This document shows, one piece after another, positions 41,701-50,718 of a stretch of 64,000 nt of DNA. Within the stretch, counting starts at the first letter, position 1, and each line of letters starts with the position of its first letter. This DNA comes from Phoronis australis (Eukaryota > Phoronida > Phoronidae): assembly GCA_002633005.1 (NCBI GenBank), contig NMRA01000139.1, positions 756,816 through 820,815 of the forward strand, read 5' to 3'. A program made the position numbers and the translations under genes. The notes under the pieces are model-generated. The model searched no databases. It was not told the origin of the DNA and worked only from the letters and a program-made list of their open reading frames with translations.

Positions 41701-43036
41701 GTGTTATAACAGCATTTGCCCCAATCATGTCCCAGACGAGATTGAAATGCCAAGTCATTTATCATTACGTTCAAAATAGCCCGATTATACCTTGAGTTGA
41801 AATATAACTCCATCGAATCTCGGTGGCTGGAGGAATTTCTTTCAGCGCTTAAAGACAAAGTAAAACGATCATTTAAGATATGCTAAATACATGTAGTGCT
41901 GCGCAACACAAATTATTCCACACAACCACTAATTAATTACTAAATTATGTGCCCTCTTCGGAAACCCACTTTCATTTTCTTGACCTATCACAGTCGACTG
42001 ATGTATTGACGTCATTTTTGTGCGACTTTGAAGGATATTCTATGCAAGTGGAACTGCCAAGATCTGAGTCTATCTATTCAATTAAACACTTTTGTATCAT
42101 ATACACGTAATTTGGAAATCTGCAGCCGACTCTTATGGTAAATTTTCTTGTTGTTGCAAGGGACTGTAGGTCATGCTTCCCAAAGATGATGTCATTTACA
42201 TGGATTAGTACGAGCGCCACCTAAGTTTATTAGTCGTTCAATGGAGTTCCTGATGAGGTCGTACGATAGTTATTAGCGTAATCAGATAATGTTTGGAGCA
42301 AACAAAGAGACGGCACACTCGTGTTGACCAATAATACACATATTTAACATGTTCAAATGTAACTTGGCCATTTTACGCTGTCTTTAAATTGTTCACCTCC
42401 AATGTTATCCAAGAATGTTGTCTGGATATTTTGATTGCCGCTTCACTATACGGATTTACTCTCGCCCACGGCATATTTAGCGAATCTTTATTCTGTTGTA
42501 GCGCAAGGTTTATGCAATTGACTTTGAGCAGATGATTGTAGTGACTTTTATCTTTATGCTGTATAGAGAATGGAACGAGATTATCCTACCAAGAGGCAGA
42601 ATTGCCTTCCGAAGAGAAGGAAGGCGACCTGACAAAAAAGAAGAGAAAGAAAAAGCATAAACGTAAAAATAAGGAGAGTCAACAAGAGTATGACTCGTTT
42701 ATGGAAGGTGGTGAACTCTACGACGGTCAGGAAGAATTTCCCTTACTGGAGATCGGCGATGAAATAAACCCTGAAGAGGATTTCGAGAATGGAGACATTT
42801 TAGGAGAAGAACCAGTAGAAAGTGAGATTTCCCAACCTGACACGGCCTTCACAGAACCAGAGGACACCTATGCCGAGAACCAAAACGCACGAAGCACACG
42901 TAGGTATAGTCGAGAACGATTACAAATGTCAGTGACCAGAATTCCAGTGAGACCCCACAAATGGGGGACTGGACGTAATGACATTCATAGACGTCTTGAA
43001 AGGGTGAACAACACTACAAAGATCGATAAGTTGTGA
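26637..43036 (+). CDS. Gene B: signal peptide-FTP(F5/8C)-4Cys-TSP1-stalk-TM-short charged tail receptor (10 exons)
   Basis: Joined exons 26637/26661-26718, 30486-30725, 31222-31437, 32777-32962, 35140-35319, 39269-39418, 39895-39984, 40602-40698, 41306-41397 and 42567-43036. From ATG 26661 the sum is 1779 nt (592 aa); the in-frame upstream ATG at 26637 adds 8 residues. Layout from 26661: hydrophobic N-terminus; FTP 20-171; four-cysteine module 172-233; TSP1 234-293; stalk 294-373; transmembrane 374-405; cytoplasmic 406-592. Its ectodomain is closer to gene C than to gene A. The tail keeps the basic-acidic-ENQNARS order of gene A but stops about 290 residues earlier. It is inferred to be a type I surface receptor. 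Uncertain points are the start, the stalk exons and a possible alternative acceptor 9 nt downstream at 39904. Confidence 0.84.
26719..30485. other. Intron 1 of gene B; one MITE, no gene recognised
   Basis: AT-rich. It contains the TTAA-flanked MITE-like element 27661-27876. Other short frames match no family I know. 29600-29660 has no clear structure. Confidence 0.4.
27661..27876. repeat. MITE-like element, family with GGACACTC termini (copy 2), TTAA target duplication
   Basis: Termini GGGGAGGACACTC and GAGTGTCCAACC are inverted repeats (one to two changes), and both outer flanks read TTAA, consistent with a 4-bp target duplication. The right half matches the upstream copy at 3418-3716. At about 215 bp it has no coding capacity. 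Confidence 0.72.
30486..30725 (+). CDS. Gene B exon 2: fucolectin/F5_8C domain, N-terminal half
   Basis: 240 nt, phase 1-1, acceptor AATCAAG, donor GCTT|GTAAGT. It encodes NLAYSRMTSQTGQ, WGSSMKAVDGNPNPNF, GGSCTHT, MNPWWRVWVGG and HYVMITNRILA. The conserved His of CTHT is present. The RxD part of the fucose-binding motif after TNR is absent. Confidence 0.92.
31222..31437 (+). CDS. Gene B exon 3: fucolectin/F5_8C domain, C-terminal half
   Basis: 216 nt, phase 1-1, acceptor TTTTTAAG, donor CCGG|GTAAGC. It encodes GRLNNFAVYVVQAGIPDR, LCYHFQGKFPPDTRLLKC, VEIKLLSDKKEILTLCEVAV and FDAYPG. It is highly similar to gene C exon 3. Confidence 0.92.
32484..32550. repeat. Repeat unit with GGGGGCTATAGCCCCC palindrome (gene B intron 3)
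   Basis: GGGGGCGGCACAGCACTGAA, then AAATGGGGGCTATAGCCCCC, then CGCCTATGATGCACCG. It matches the tandem units in intron 3 of gene A (9247-9387). A partial relative, GGCGCTGCACTGAAATAAGT, lies at 31664. Confidence 0.6.
32777..32962 (+). CDS. Gene B exon 4: four-cysteine module
   Basis: 186 nt, phase 1-1, acceptor TTCAACAG, donor ATTG|GTATTT. It encodes GWYTPGTQVVESKVDVTYSG, then cysteines in TLCQP, KYCIM, PHCAT and ERCTIPPKI. It is nearly identical to gene C exon 4 and clearly homologous to gene A exon 4. The family is not recognised. Confidence 0.9.
32963..35139. other. Intron 4 of gene B with two in-frame neighbouring unrecognised frames
   Basis: Frames 33463-33738 and 33793-34071 lie in the same phase, separated by two stops. 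They read as ordinary-looking protein (IHSLKNTDIKVIDKLHKATT; KFVCRNGHADRLFLKC, then CLNCLKTQFTF) with a CxxC. They could be a decayed transposon or retrocopy; no family was recognised. The rest of the intron shows nothing. Confidence 0.35.
35140..35319 (+). CDS. Gene B exon 5: thrombospondin type 1 repeat
   Basis: 180 nt, phase 1-1, acceptor GTTTTAG, donor TTA|GTGAGT. It encodes DDFEYTLAWNEWSPCSTTCG, then EGVRQREEMC and three further cysteines ending SSSPCPV: a complete six-cysteine TSP1 with WNEW and CSTTCG modification motifs. An in-frame stop follows soon after the donor. Confidence 0.94.
35320..39268. other. Intron 5 of gene B; no gene recognised
   Basis: Several 60-130 codon frames exist (for example 36313-36711 and 38091-38459), but none has a recognised domain, paralogue in genes A or C, or convincing paired splice sites. 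Nothing else was resolved. Confidence 0.4.
39269..39418 (+). CDS. Gene B exon 6: stalk segment
   Basis: 150 nt, phase 1-1, acceptor CACCTCCAG, strong donor TTTC|GTGAGT. It encodes RHSYPTAQPPPAYGDW, then KAVTKRRDPLVHTSAVLDLS. It may be related to gene A exon 7 (APP-rich), but similarity is weak. Supported by splice sites and phase only. Confidence 0.55.
39895..39984 (+). CDS. Gene B exon 7: stalk segment
   Basis: 90 nt, phase 1-1, acceptor AGTCAAG, donor TCTG|GTAGGG. It encodes PTDVTNIGNSDYGGNGTVTT and VDEIDHKPS, with an N-glycosylation sequon NGT. An alternative acceptor CCCACAG at 39903 would start the exon at 39904 and delete three residues without changing frame. Confidence 0.62.
40602..40698 (+). 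CDS. Gene B exon 8: transmembrane segment
   Basis: 97 nt, phase 1 in, phase 2 out, excellent polypyrimidine acceptor (TTTCTTTTCAG), donor ACG|GTAAGT. It encodes VPGFLIAFLSITSLALLIGL, then ISCVYYYVNKNIR: one helix with a basic inner end, alignable to gene A exon 9. Confidence 0.92.
41306..41397 (+). CDS. Gene B exon 9: juxtamembrane cytoplasmic segment
   Basis: 92 nt, phase 2 to 1, acceptor TTTATGCAG, donor TGGC|GTGAGT. It encodes QKTPKLQVQVQDSDVLLEHS, then SDGDKRESHW. It has the same phases and almost the same length as gene A exon 10. Confidence 0.82.
42567..43036 (+). CDS. Gene B exon 10: short charged cytoplasmic tail
   Basis: 470 nt, acceptor GCTGTATAG, stop TGA at 43034-43036; 156 residues. 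It starts with an acid/amide stretch, then the very basic KKKRKKKHKRKNK, an acidic block (EEDFENGDILGEEPVESE), and the gene A-like block ENQNARSTRRYSRE, then RIPVRPHKWGTGRNDIHRRL. It ends KIDKL, where gene A continues for about 290 more residues; DNA after the stop no longer resembles gene A's tail. Confidence 0.88.
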
Positions 43037-43111
43037 AAGACGAAACACTATGGCCGAGAGATGAAAAGCAGTTAAGGGGTTTTATCACGAATGCCAAGAG
43101 TTGGAGACTAA

Positions 43112-43117
43112 AATAAA
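43112..43117 (+). terminator. Poly(A) signal AATAAA of gene B
   Basis: AATAAA lies 75 bases after the gene B stop. A second AATAAA is at 43197-43202. Confidence 0.6.
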
Positions 43118-43294
43118 AAATATATGTCAAGGTATCTGGAAAATATTTTCTTAAACAAGTCTGGGGTTTTAACTACAGCACTGCTTACAAAATTCTAATA
43201 AAATATTGGTGGTTGTCGGCTCGTAAACATCCGCTGACATCATAAGCATATGTATTTTGGTAATAGGAAAAAGCAGTGTGGAGGAAAACACAAA

Positions 43295-44816
43295 CAGCCG
43301 ATTTCATAAAGGTGGTTTAAATTTAAATCTGGTTTAAACTGGACTTAGACCAGGTTTGAAGATAATGTACATTTCATAAAATTGGTTTAACTTTTAGACC
43401 AATGGTTTAGTAAAACCTGGTTTAACTTCAGTTTCAGGTTTAAGTCAGTTTTCATTTCGCCGACGAGGTGTATATTACTTAGACCTGTCTTAAGATATTA
43501 AATCAGGTTAAACTTTAGACTTGGTCAGACCAAGGTTTATACTATTAAATATGGCAGACTTGTACGATATAGGTGCAACTTAATGATGCTGTGGTGTGCA
43601 TTTACGACTCTAATTTAGAGCAAGAACGGACTATTTTCAATATTCAGTTTTAGGACGACACAAGATCAAACGTAACAGGGGGGACCTAGAATTTTTAAAG
43701 TCGGGGGTCTGATCAAGGATTTTAAAAAGGAGGACCTTGGTCAACAGTTTGAAAGTTATAGATTTCGTATCACTAAAATAAAGTAAAATTGGAGTCCGGA
43801 CCCCTTGAACCCCTGGATCCGCCTATACCAGTACGTACTGATTTGTTTCCTTCGTATTTTCCCAGATTATGACGGTTCGAGCAGAACGTCATAGTCGCAA
43901 GCGCTACGCGTATGACGAAAAATGCATCTAATGATAATTCTGGGCGAGTTCCATCTCAACTGGTCCCCCATATAAGGTTGCCGGCCAGGGGTCCTACCAC
44001 AGTGGCGAATTTAGAGGAGGGCCAAAGGGGGCATGGTCCCCCTAAAATTCTCCCAGATTGCATTTGGCAGTTCGAGGGTGCGAATGTCAGACGAGCAAAA
44101 TATTGACTAATACTATGCCCTGGCCTCCCCTACTCAAAATCCTTGATCCGCCCCTATGCACCCTTTGGCCGCAAAAAAGGAAAATGACACGGAAATAAAC
44201 ATTTGCATTTACTATGTTGCGGTTAATCTTGAACAAGTACTTTATTGTGTATACTTGTGTTGGACACAGACGATACGAAATGAACAATATCTCCTCATGA
44301 TATCCTAAATGTGCCACTGGGTCCCTTGCCGTTTTTCTTTGCAATCTTTCACTGATAAAATTTTCTTTCTGACCTTTATTCTGGATCAATATCACTCCAA
44401 CACTGGTGACTTGACTTGGCATAAAATTTTCTTGTTCTTGATTATCACATTGGGTTTTTCTCTGATCAGTTATGGGAGGGAGCATTTTTCCTGGTGAGAA
44501 AACGTAATAACGTTTTTTTGCAAATATCTAAACTGATGCTACTGCTGTGTACCATTGTGTACCCACGTGATCAAGGTTTCATTGAATCACGGTAACAGTT
44601 TCTTTGTTAGGTTAACCCGGATCCACACAGTAGGGTGGCTGGATACTTAAAACCTAGTTTTACTAAACCCGCTTCATCGTCTAACAAAACCAGGCACTCC
44701 GACTTTTAAACCATGTTGGTGAAATGCAAGTTAGGTCTAAAATTAGACCAGGTTTAGAAAGACCAGGTTTAAGTCTTAAATCTGGTTTTGTTAAACCGTC
44801 TTGATGAAATGGGCTG
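43295..44816. mobile_element. TIR element with TTTAAACC-rich ends, about 1.5 kb
   Basis: The left end CAGCCGATTTCATAAAGGTGG and the complement of the right end (44792-44816; CAGCCCATTTCATCAAGACGG) are about 80% alike over 25 bases. Both flanking zones are full of GGTTTAAA/TTTAAACC words (43312-43530 and 44650-44800). The interior has no transposase that I can read. It contains a nested GGCGAATTTAGAGGAGG/ATCCGCCCC-type repeat (43800-44160). Non-autonomous, superfamily unassigned. Confidence 0.7.
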
Positions 44817-45557
44817 AAAATTTCAACTGTGAGCACCACAATTGAAAGTGCGGGCACAATACGTGGCATCTTACCATAAGTAGCTGATGGTGGTGGATTA
44901 TATCATGTAACATCTAGAAAATGTGAACACAAAACCGGAAGTAGTCCGTTCTCCCTCTCTTGTGAATAAGAACAGTAATAGATGGCAGCACCAGCTTAAT
45001 CATTTAAATGGCAAGACACGACATATTCCCCTCGCACTTAAAGAGAAATCCGTAGGAAATGTAGCGAGTTAACCAACATTAAAATCTAACTAGGTTAAAC
45101 AGATAAACAGGTCCAAGATCGGAATTTGGAAATAATCTACAGCAACATATATAGTTCATTCTGTAATAACTCAATAGACGTGCGCGTGGAAATTGACACA
45201 CAACGGCAAGTTCAGCATAGTCACTGGTTACTTGTATTTTGTACGCTCATTCAGGGGGGCTCCAACGAGCCCTCTCATTTGGCGAAATGGACAAAAGGCT
45301 CCGCCTCAGAGAAACAAAAACCCCGAAAAGGTCCACTAAAACACAAGAACAACAGTTTACCAAAATTCAACGAATACACAATTTAAGCTATGAACGTACC
45401 CCGTGAATCTTAGTAAAGGTCCACATTCTCAGAAATTCGATCTACTGCTTGTAGATTTTGAGCTACTGACGTCATGTGATAAGTGCTAGCAGGAAGGTGT
45501 TATTAAGTCGTACCTCTTGCTAGCAACTGCGCTGAGCGAAATCCTTGGTTGACGAAC
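44817..45557. other. Intergenic DNA; nothing recognised
   Basis: Short frames only (for example 45126-45386), with no domain or splice-supported structure. Confidence 0.4.
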
Positions 45558-46121
45558 TTAAAGGAGAATACCACCCGGATTTGAAAGGTCTTGTTACCTT
45601 CTTAATCGGTTAACATTCACATCACCTCGTATGCGGTCGATGGTCAGTGGTTCTTCTGCAGAATGAGTGCCGCTGGTGTATCGTTCCCGCTTGTGCGAAC
45701 TATGAAGCTGAGAGGTAAGGCGGGTATAGCGTTTTTTCGATTTCCTTACTTCAGAAGTGGCTTGCGGCAGTGAATAATGAAAAGTATGCCGTTAATACCA
45801 AATATATGAGNAATCAGTGAAGATTCACCGATATTTTTATTCTGTCGTCTGCTAGATTTTGCCAAATAAAAAGTAGGTCACAACTGGTGGAACTCCCAGA
45901 GTAAAGTAGCTCATAGATTACAGACAATTCATGCACTATAGTCTCTGACTAGGTCGACACGACAGCACTGTTTACGCTTTTCTAATCTTGTAACGAAATA
46001 TTTTGATCAAAAAAATTCAGGTTTATAGCTCATGTACACATTCATCTCGTCCTAGGCAAACAGCAAGCTCCGGCGGGGTAGGTCTAGGGCTGTGTCTAAG
46101 TCAGTCAAGTTAATGTCTGGA

Positions 46122-46360
46122 ACTCAGTGGCGGATCTAGGATACCACAAGGGTGTCCAACATGTTGCCTCGTGGAATTGGTCAAAGTGCAATTGTATGTA
46201 CACAGGCGGCCCGAAAGTTGCAGGGGCCTGGGATGCAGACCTTTGGACCTTCTGTTCGGAAAATCTATCGGTGGAATAAAAAAAAAACAGGAACACGATT
46301 CCGCCGCGATCTGGGGTCTGAGCCCCCCCTCCCTCTTCCGCTACCGGTCCTAGTTACTGA
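46122..46360. repeat. CAGTGGCGGATCTAGG-type repeat
   Basis: It begins CAGTGGCGGATCTAGGATAC. A similar start, CAGTGGCGGGTCTAGGACG, is at 57271, and degenerate inverted relatives are near 43797 and 44140 (ATCCGCC). It is an interspersed repeat; its 3' limit is uncertain. Confidence 0.45.
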
Positions 46361-47759
46361 ACTCAATATTTCCTCACGCTTCACGCTCTTGCTGTTTCAT
46401 TTTGCTTGCGCCTATGGAATTGTCCGCTTGCACCATAAAGACATTAAAATTAGGCCTACCTTCTTACGAACTTGGCATTTTTTTGTACTTTCATTCCATA
46501 AAGGTAACTTTCATTTAATTTTGAAGGTAGCATAATTACTAAGTCGTGGTATGGTTACAACTTGAAAGATTACAAAAGTCTGGTGTGGTAGTTGAAAAAA
46601 TAGGGTATTTACAAAAATAACTCAAATTCTTTTTTAAAGCTTCATAAATCTAAATATCATGTCTGAACAACTTCAAAATGAGCTCTGTCTAACTCTACAG
46701 ACACAGTGTATACTAGAGGTACACGCCAAAAAGGAATTCAACAGTTTATGTTCAGTGACAACAGCTCGACCAAGGCTTTGAGTTACCGGCAGTAATCCAG
46801 TGCCCTCGATCCCTGTGCAGATCGAGTCTCTGAATTTTAACGGGGAGAGAAGTTCATTTGAACGCCAGCCTACGGGCTTATGAATAACAAAAACGTACAT
46901 CTGTTAGGTTGAAATAAATAAAAAAATAAAATGAAAATGTCCTTGAAAACTACAATTTCCGGGGACTATACCGCTAGAGAGCTGAGATCCAGCAGATGTC
47001 GAGACAAAGGCGGCCAGACGTATACTAAACTCGGGAGTCACAATCTGAGATAGCCCTTCACCATAGCCACCAAGCTGAAAAGTGCGTATCTTGGAACTAA
47101 TACATTTGTGTTTATTATAGCCTTCGAGTTATCAAGCAACATCGCTAAGTTCAGCTGCTCGTGTGGCCGTACAGTTTGATTCATAGTTTACGCTTTTCAA
47201 CATCATTTTTCGGCTTAGGACATGCCAAAAATGAAGGGATATTATTCTGGTGCAGCATAACGGCTGTCGGTGCTACACACGCCATTTCAACACCGTTTCC
47301 TTATTCTTAGCGGACAATTTCTTGAGCTACAGACTAAAGTAAGTTTTACTAGACTACGTGTGGTTTGTCGGGTATAATGGCGGCTTGGAAACGCAGACGA
47401 AGGTGTGCCAAGAATGCTTTGTTCTGATTGGTCAATTAAGCCGTCCGGCATAATCCTGGCGATAGGTCAATTACTGCGTTACCGGCTTTAGGTGCAATAT
47501 AGCTAACTGACCGGGCATCAAGGTCGTCTTACCGCAGGCTAATTCAGTGTTTGCTCACAGAAAACTGTTCTGAAACAATACATGCAACTCGAATTTATAT
47601 GCTATGGTCAGATGTTAGGGGAATCTTTATTTAGATATAGTATATTATTTGAATCATTGTTTTTGTACATGTTTTGCCCGGAACTTAATTTAAACACTTG
47701 ATGGAGCTGTACTCAGCCGCCTTTTCAGTTGATCTCCTACTGTCCTTAAGGGTTTCGTC

Positions 47760-49190
47760 CCTAAACCTAGACCACCTCTAGTAGGACGGACAACAGAGTT
47801 GATCAGGCTCTGCATGAAGGTTGTTGGTGGTGTTGATGTTGGTATTTCATCCAAATCCAACAAGATGCCTGTTCAGCTTCAGAGGTTACGTTGCGCAGCA
47901 GAGCCTTCTTTCCTGACACGGAGACGCCAAGACACCTCGCCATGGTAATGACCGAACTGGCCGGAAAACCCCGGCAGCCGACATCTCCAGCCGTTAACAT
48001 GACAGTCATTCCTCAGGTCTGCGTACTTCAAGTTCTTTCGCTCTTGTGCCTCTTCCACCCTAATCTCCCACGGGATAGTGAGCTCAGTCAAGATGACCTA
48101 TTGGGAACTGTCCGAGTAAATAACCACGTCAGGACGCTGCGTCGTCTGAACAATGTGTTGATGGAAGAATGATTGGTGACAGGCAAGGTCTGCCCACCCT
48201 CTCAATTCGTTGACTGTGTTTAGGATGCCTTTGTGCGCTGGGGTCTTCCTTTTACAAGCCTCATCACCACTTCTTATGAAATTGATGCGGTGGCTTCTCG
48301 GCTTCGGTTTGCTCTTGACCTCGTCAACCAACATCCTTGCAAAAACTTTCAGTATCTGGTTGTGTCGGTAAGTGTACCTTCCTGATGCCAAAAAGACGCT
48401 TCAAGATGATAGGATGTGCTCTAACGTACATCTGCGTCCACACTGAATACAGCTCGGGCTGTCAACAAGGCCCCAAGTAGCAAGGTTGTTGGGAGTAGGC
48501 AGTACGTCGTAAACAGATCTAATGAGGAATTTGGCTTTCAGAGGAGACATCTTCCACAAATCAGCTCACTTGAATTCCCTTTGTAAGACTTTGTCCCACT
48601 TGATCCATGCTCCCTGTTGGCCCATCTGGATTGCTCGGGCGTACCTTTCTTCGTTCCCTGATGATCTAACCTCCCTGATTATTCTGTCTCTGCCCGGATC
48701 TTTAGATCTTTCCCTAGCTGGTTCACCGGTCTTATAGCCCAGCCCTTGCCTACACTGGCAAGCTGTTCCTACCAACTGCCTGTGCCTCAGCCGACTCTCT
48801 GCTTCACTGATCGGCAAGGTGGTGGACCACTTACTTCCTGTGCGTGACTGGTTATTGCATCCCCTGGTGGCCTGGTCAGATATATTCCGCAGAGTGATGC
48901 TGGCTCGGACTTTGGTAACTTTGTATTCTTCTACCACAGAAGAGACTGGCAGTACAATTTTGACGACTTGCAGTATAGTCCGACGTTGCTGAATGACGCG
49001 GGTATTCCAAGCCACCTTCGAATGAATCGGCTTGCTACCCTTTCCATTTCTTCAGCTGAGGATCACGTGACGTCGTAGACAAGCAGTGGCCACATAAGCT
49101 TCGGGAACAAGATGAACTGATTGCACCAAGGCTTGAACCTTCCGAGTATGACATCTTTGTCGTTCTGTGGAACGGGGACCTGATAACGCG
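47760..49190 (-). pseudogene. Decayed non-LTR-like retroelement, region C-terminal to the RT
   Basis: On the minus strand, successive frames broken by shifts read, in order: YVATACLRRHV (49100), VEEYKVTKVRASITLRN and SRLRHRQLVGTACQC (48950-48730), RYARAIQMGQQGAWIKWDK (48640-48590), a CIQCG-type zinc-like segment (about 48460), GRYTYRHNQILKVFA (48370), DVVIYSDSSQ (48130-48100), ELTIPWEIRVEEAQERKNLKY (48085-48020) and DVGCRGFPASSV (47985). This series matches the post-RT region of a widespread metazoan retroelement family. Multiple frameshifts and the missing RT core make it dead. It sits inside a THAP-type transposon copy. Confidence 0.75.
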
Positions 49191-50039
49191 GCCCCCATCA
49201 ACTAAGTCGATTTGCATTTCCGGGGCTAATTCACCAAAATAATCCCACACACAAGATTTTTTGTCTCAACATTATTGTGTTTTCTTGTCTGTAAATTTAG
49301 TTTCCAACTTTGGTTGGCTTATGCTCATGATGGCTTCAAACCGGCCGCGACGGGCCTGATCGGGTTTCAAGCAACTGGGAAGCGATGCACGGTACAAGAC
49401 CTCAAACCTAAAACCACAGGTCACGTGAAAACAGACATGATAGTTATCCATTTCAAGATGTACATGTAATTGATTTTCGGAAGATATAGGATAGGGAGTA
49501 AACAAATAGTCTAATGGATATTTGTCACGTACCCTTTGCCACGCCATTGGGCTTGGATTGTAATCTTTAACTCACTAACCAGTATCGAGTTAAGCATTCA
49601 GCATTCATTGATGTAACTGTCACTGATAAACCTGTTAGAAATCATTCCAAACAATAAAACTGCTTTGATGAACAAAAAGTTCCCGAGTGCTACGTCAAGC
49701 ATCGTAACACACATTACAACAAACAAAGAGTAACCAGACTGGCGACTGCCGCGAAGTCGACATCGGCGAGTACCTCAGTTAGCAGGCATCAGTAGAATAA
49801 ACATGGAACAATCGTTAAAATAATCACGAACCTTATCTTTGTATAAGGTAGTGCTTACTTACTCTCTTAGAAGCACCCTTTTCACGCAATCTCAGATTCA
49901 GTTGGCACGGCAACAAGCCATTTCACCATCTATTTAAATAGCTCGCGAAATCGAGGTTCTTAATCTATCACGACTAGTACACGCGCGCCCTCTAGTTAAT
50001 GCAAATTTTCCGAATAGCCCCCTTGTGTTGGTTCCCCGC

Positions 50040-50450
50040 ACTCTTGAATTCACTGAAGAGCAGACGGGATGATTGCACTCTGCAGGGAACAATATTTGTA
50101 TGGTTGGTGGGTCTTTGATTTGATTTGGTATCGTTTTATTATTGGTCCTACAATTCAGCGCGTGTTCTGCGTTCAGATGGAGTCAAGCTTGAGTACATGT
50201 ATAGACAGGGTCGAGGGGGTTGTGGGCTGTAGGGCAAGGGGTTGTGGGTCGTTGGTCGAAGGTGTTGTGGGTCGAGGGGGTCGAGGGGGGTTCAGAACAA
50301 ACCCTTTGAATCCGAGCAATTAGATTCGCCTTATGACTGATTTGAGAAGATAATCCTAATTTTGACGTATGGTGGTTAATAATGGTGCGTGTGTTTAATG
50401 ATTGCGATATGTACAGCACTGAATTCTACGCTTTCAGCATGAGGACTCCC
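50040..50450. repeat. Dispersed repeat with embedded GGGTCGAGG tract (copy 2)
   Basis: It matches 4240-4760 block by block (see the common words ATTCACTGAAGA, ATATTTGTA, ATTGGTCCTACAA and the GTCGAGG/GTGGGTC tract at 50205-50295). It lies about 200 bases upstream of the gene C start. Confidence 0.55.
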
Positions 50451-50660
50451 AACTCCGTTTATTAAGGTTTGATTTGTCGACTACGGTACATTGTTTCTTT
50501 CATAAACAATGATCATCTTCGTCTTGCTAGTTTATTGAACGTGTCGCGTGTTTAAAAACATAATGCCTTACATGTCAGAGTGTCATGCTATCGTGCTGAA
50601 AATAGGCAACGTACATAAAAGTCCATTTTTGTACATATGCTCATTATACGTGATTTTTGG

Positions 50661-50718
50661 ATGGTATCGTTTTTCAGCATCTTCAGGATGACTTTTAATG
50701 ACCGGCTGACACCCTACA
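50661..50718 (+). CDS. Gene C exon 1: N-terminal signal segment
   Basis: ATG at 50661; encodes MVSFFSIFRMTFNDRLTPY, donor ACA|GTGAGT, phase 1. Codon-for-codon alignment with gene B exon 1 and conservation of the first intron bases support the call. The hydrophobic run is short, so an upstream non-ATG or extra exon cannot be excluded. Confidence 0.65.

Larger units (their letters stand above)
45558..49500. mobile_element. THAP-type TIR transposon, copy 2, 3'-truncated and interrupted
   Basis: The left end TTAAAGGAGAATACCACCCG and the following 250 bases match 17476 and 54301 onward, including TTAATCGGT, CACATCACCTCGTA and a THAP-like start (CRWCIVPACANYEAE). Homology resumes at about 47480-47680 (CTGCGTTACCGGCTT; TTAGGGGAATCTTTATTTAG) and at 49195-49400 (GGGCTAATTCACC; GCGACGGGCCTGATCGGG), matching copy 3. 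Between these lie an N (45811), unrelated DNA and a retroelement fragment (47690-49190). No right terminus is visible. Confidence 0.65.
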
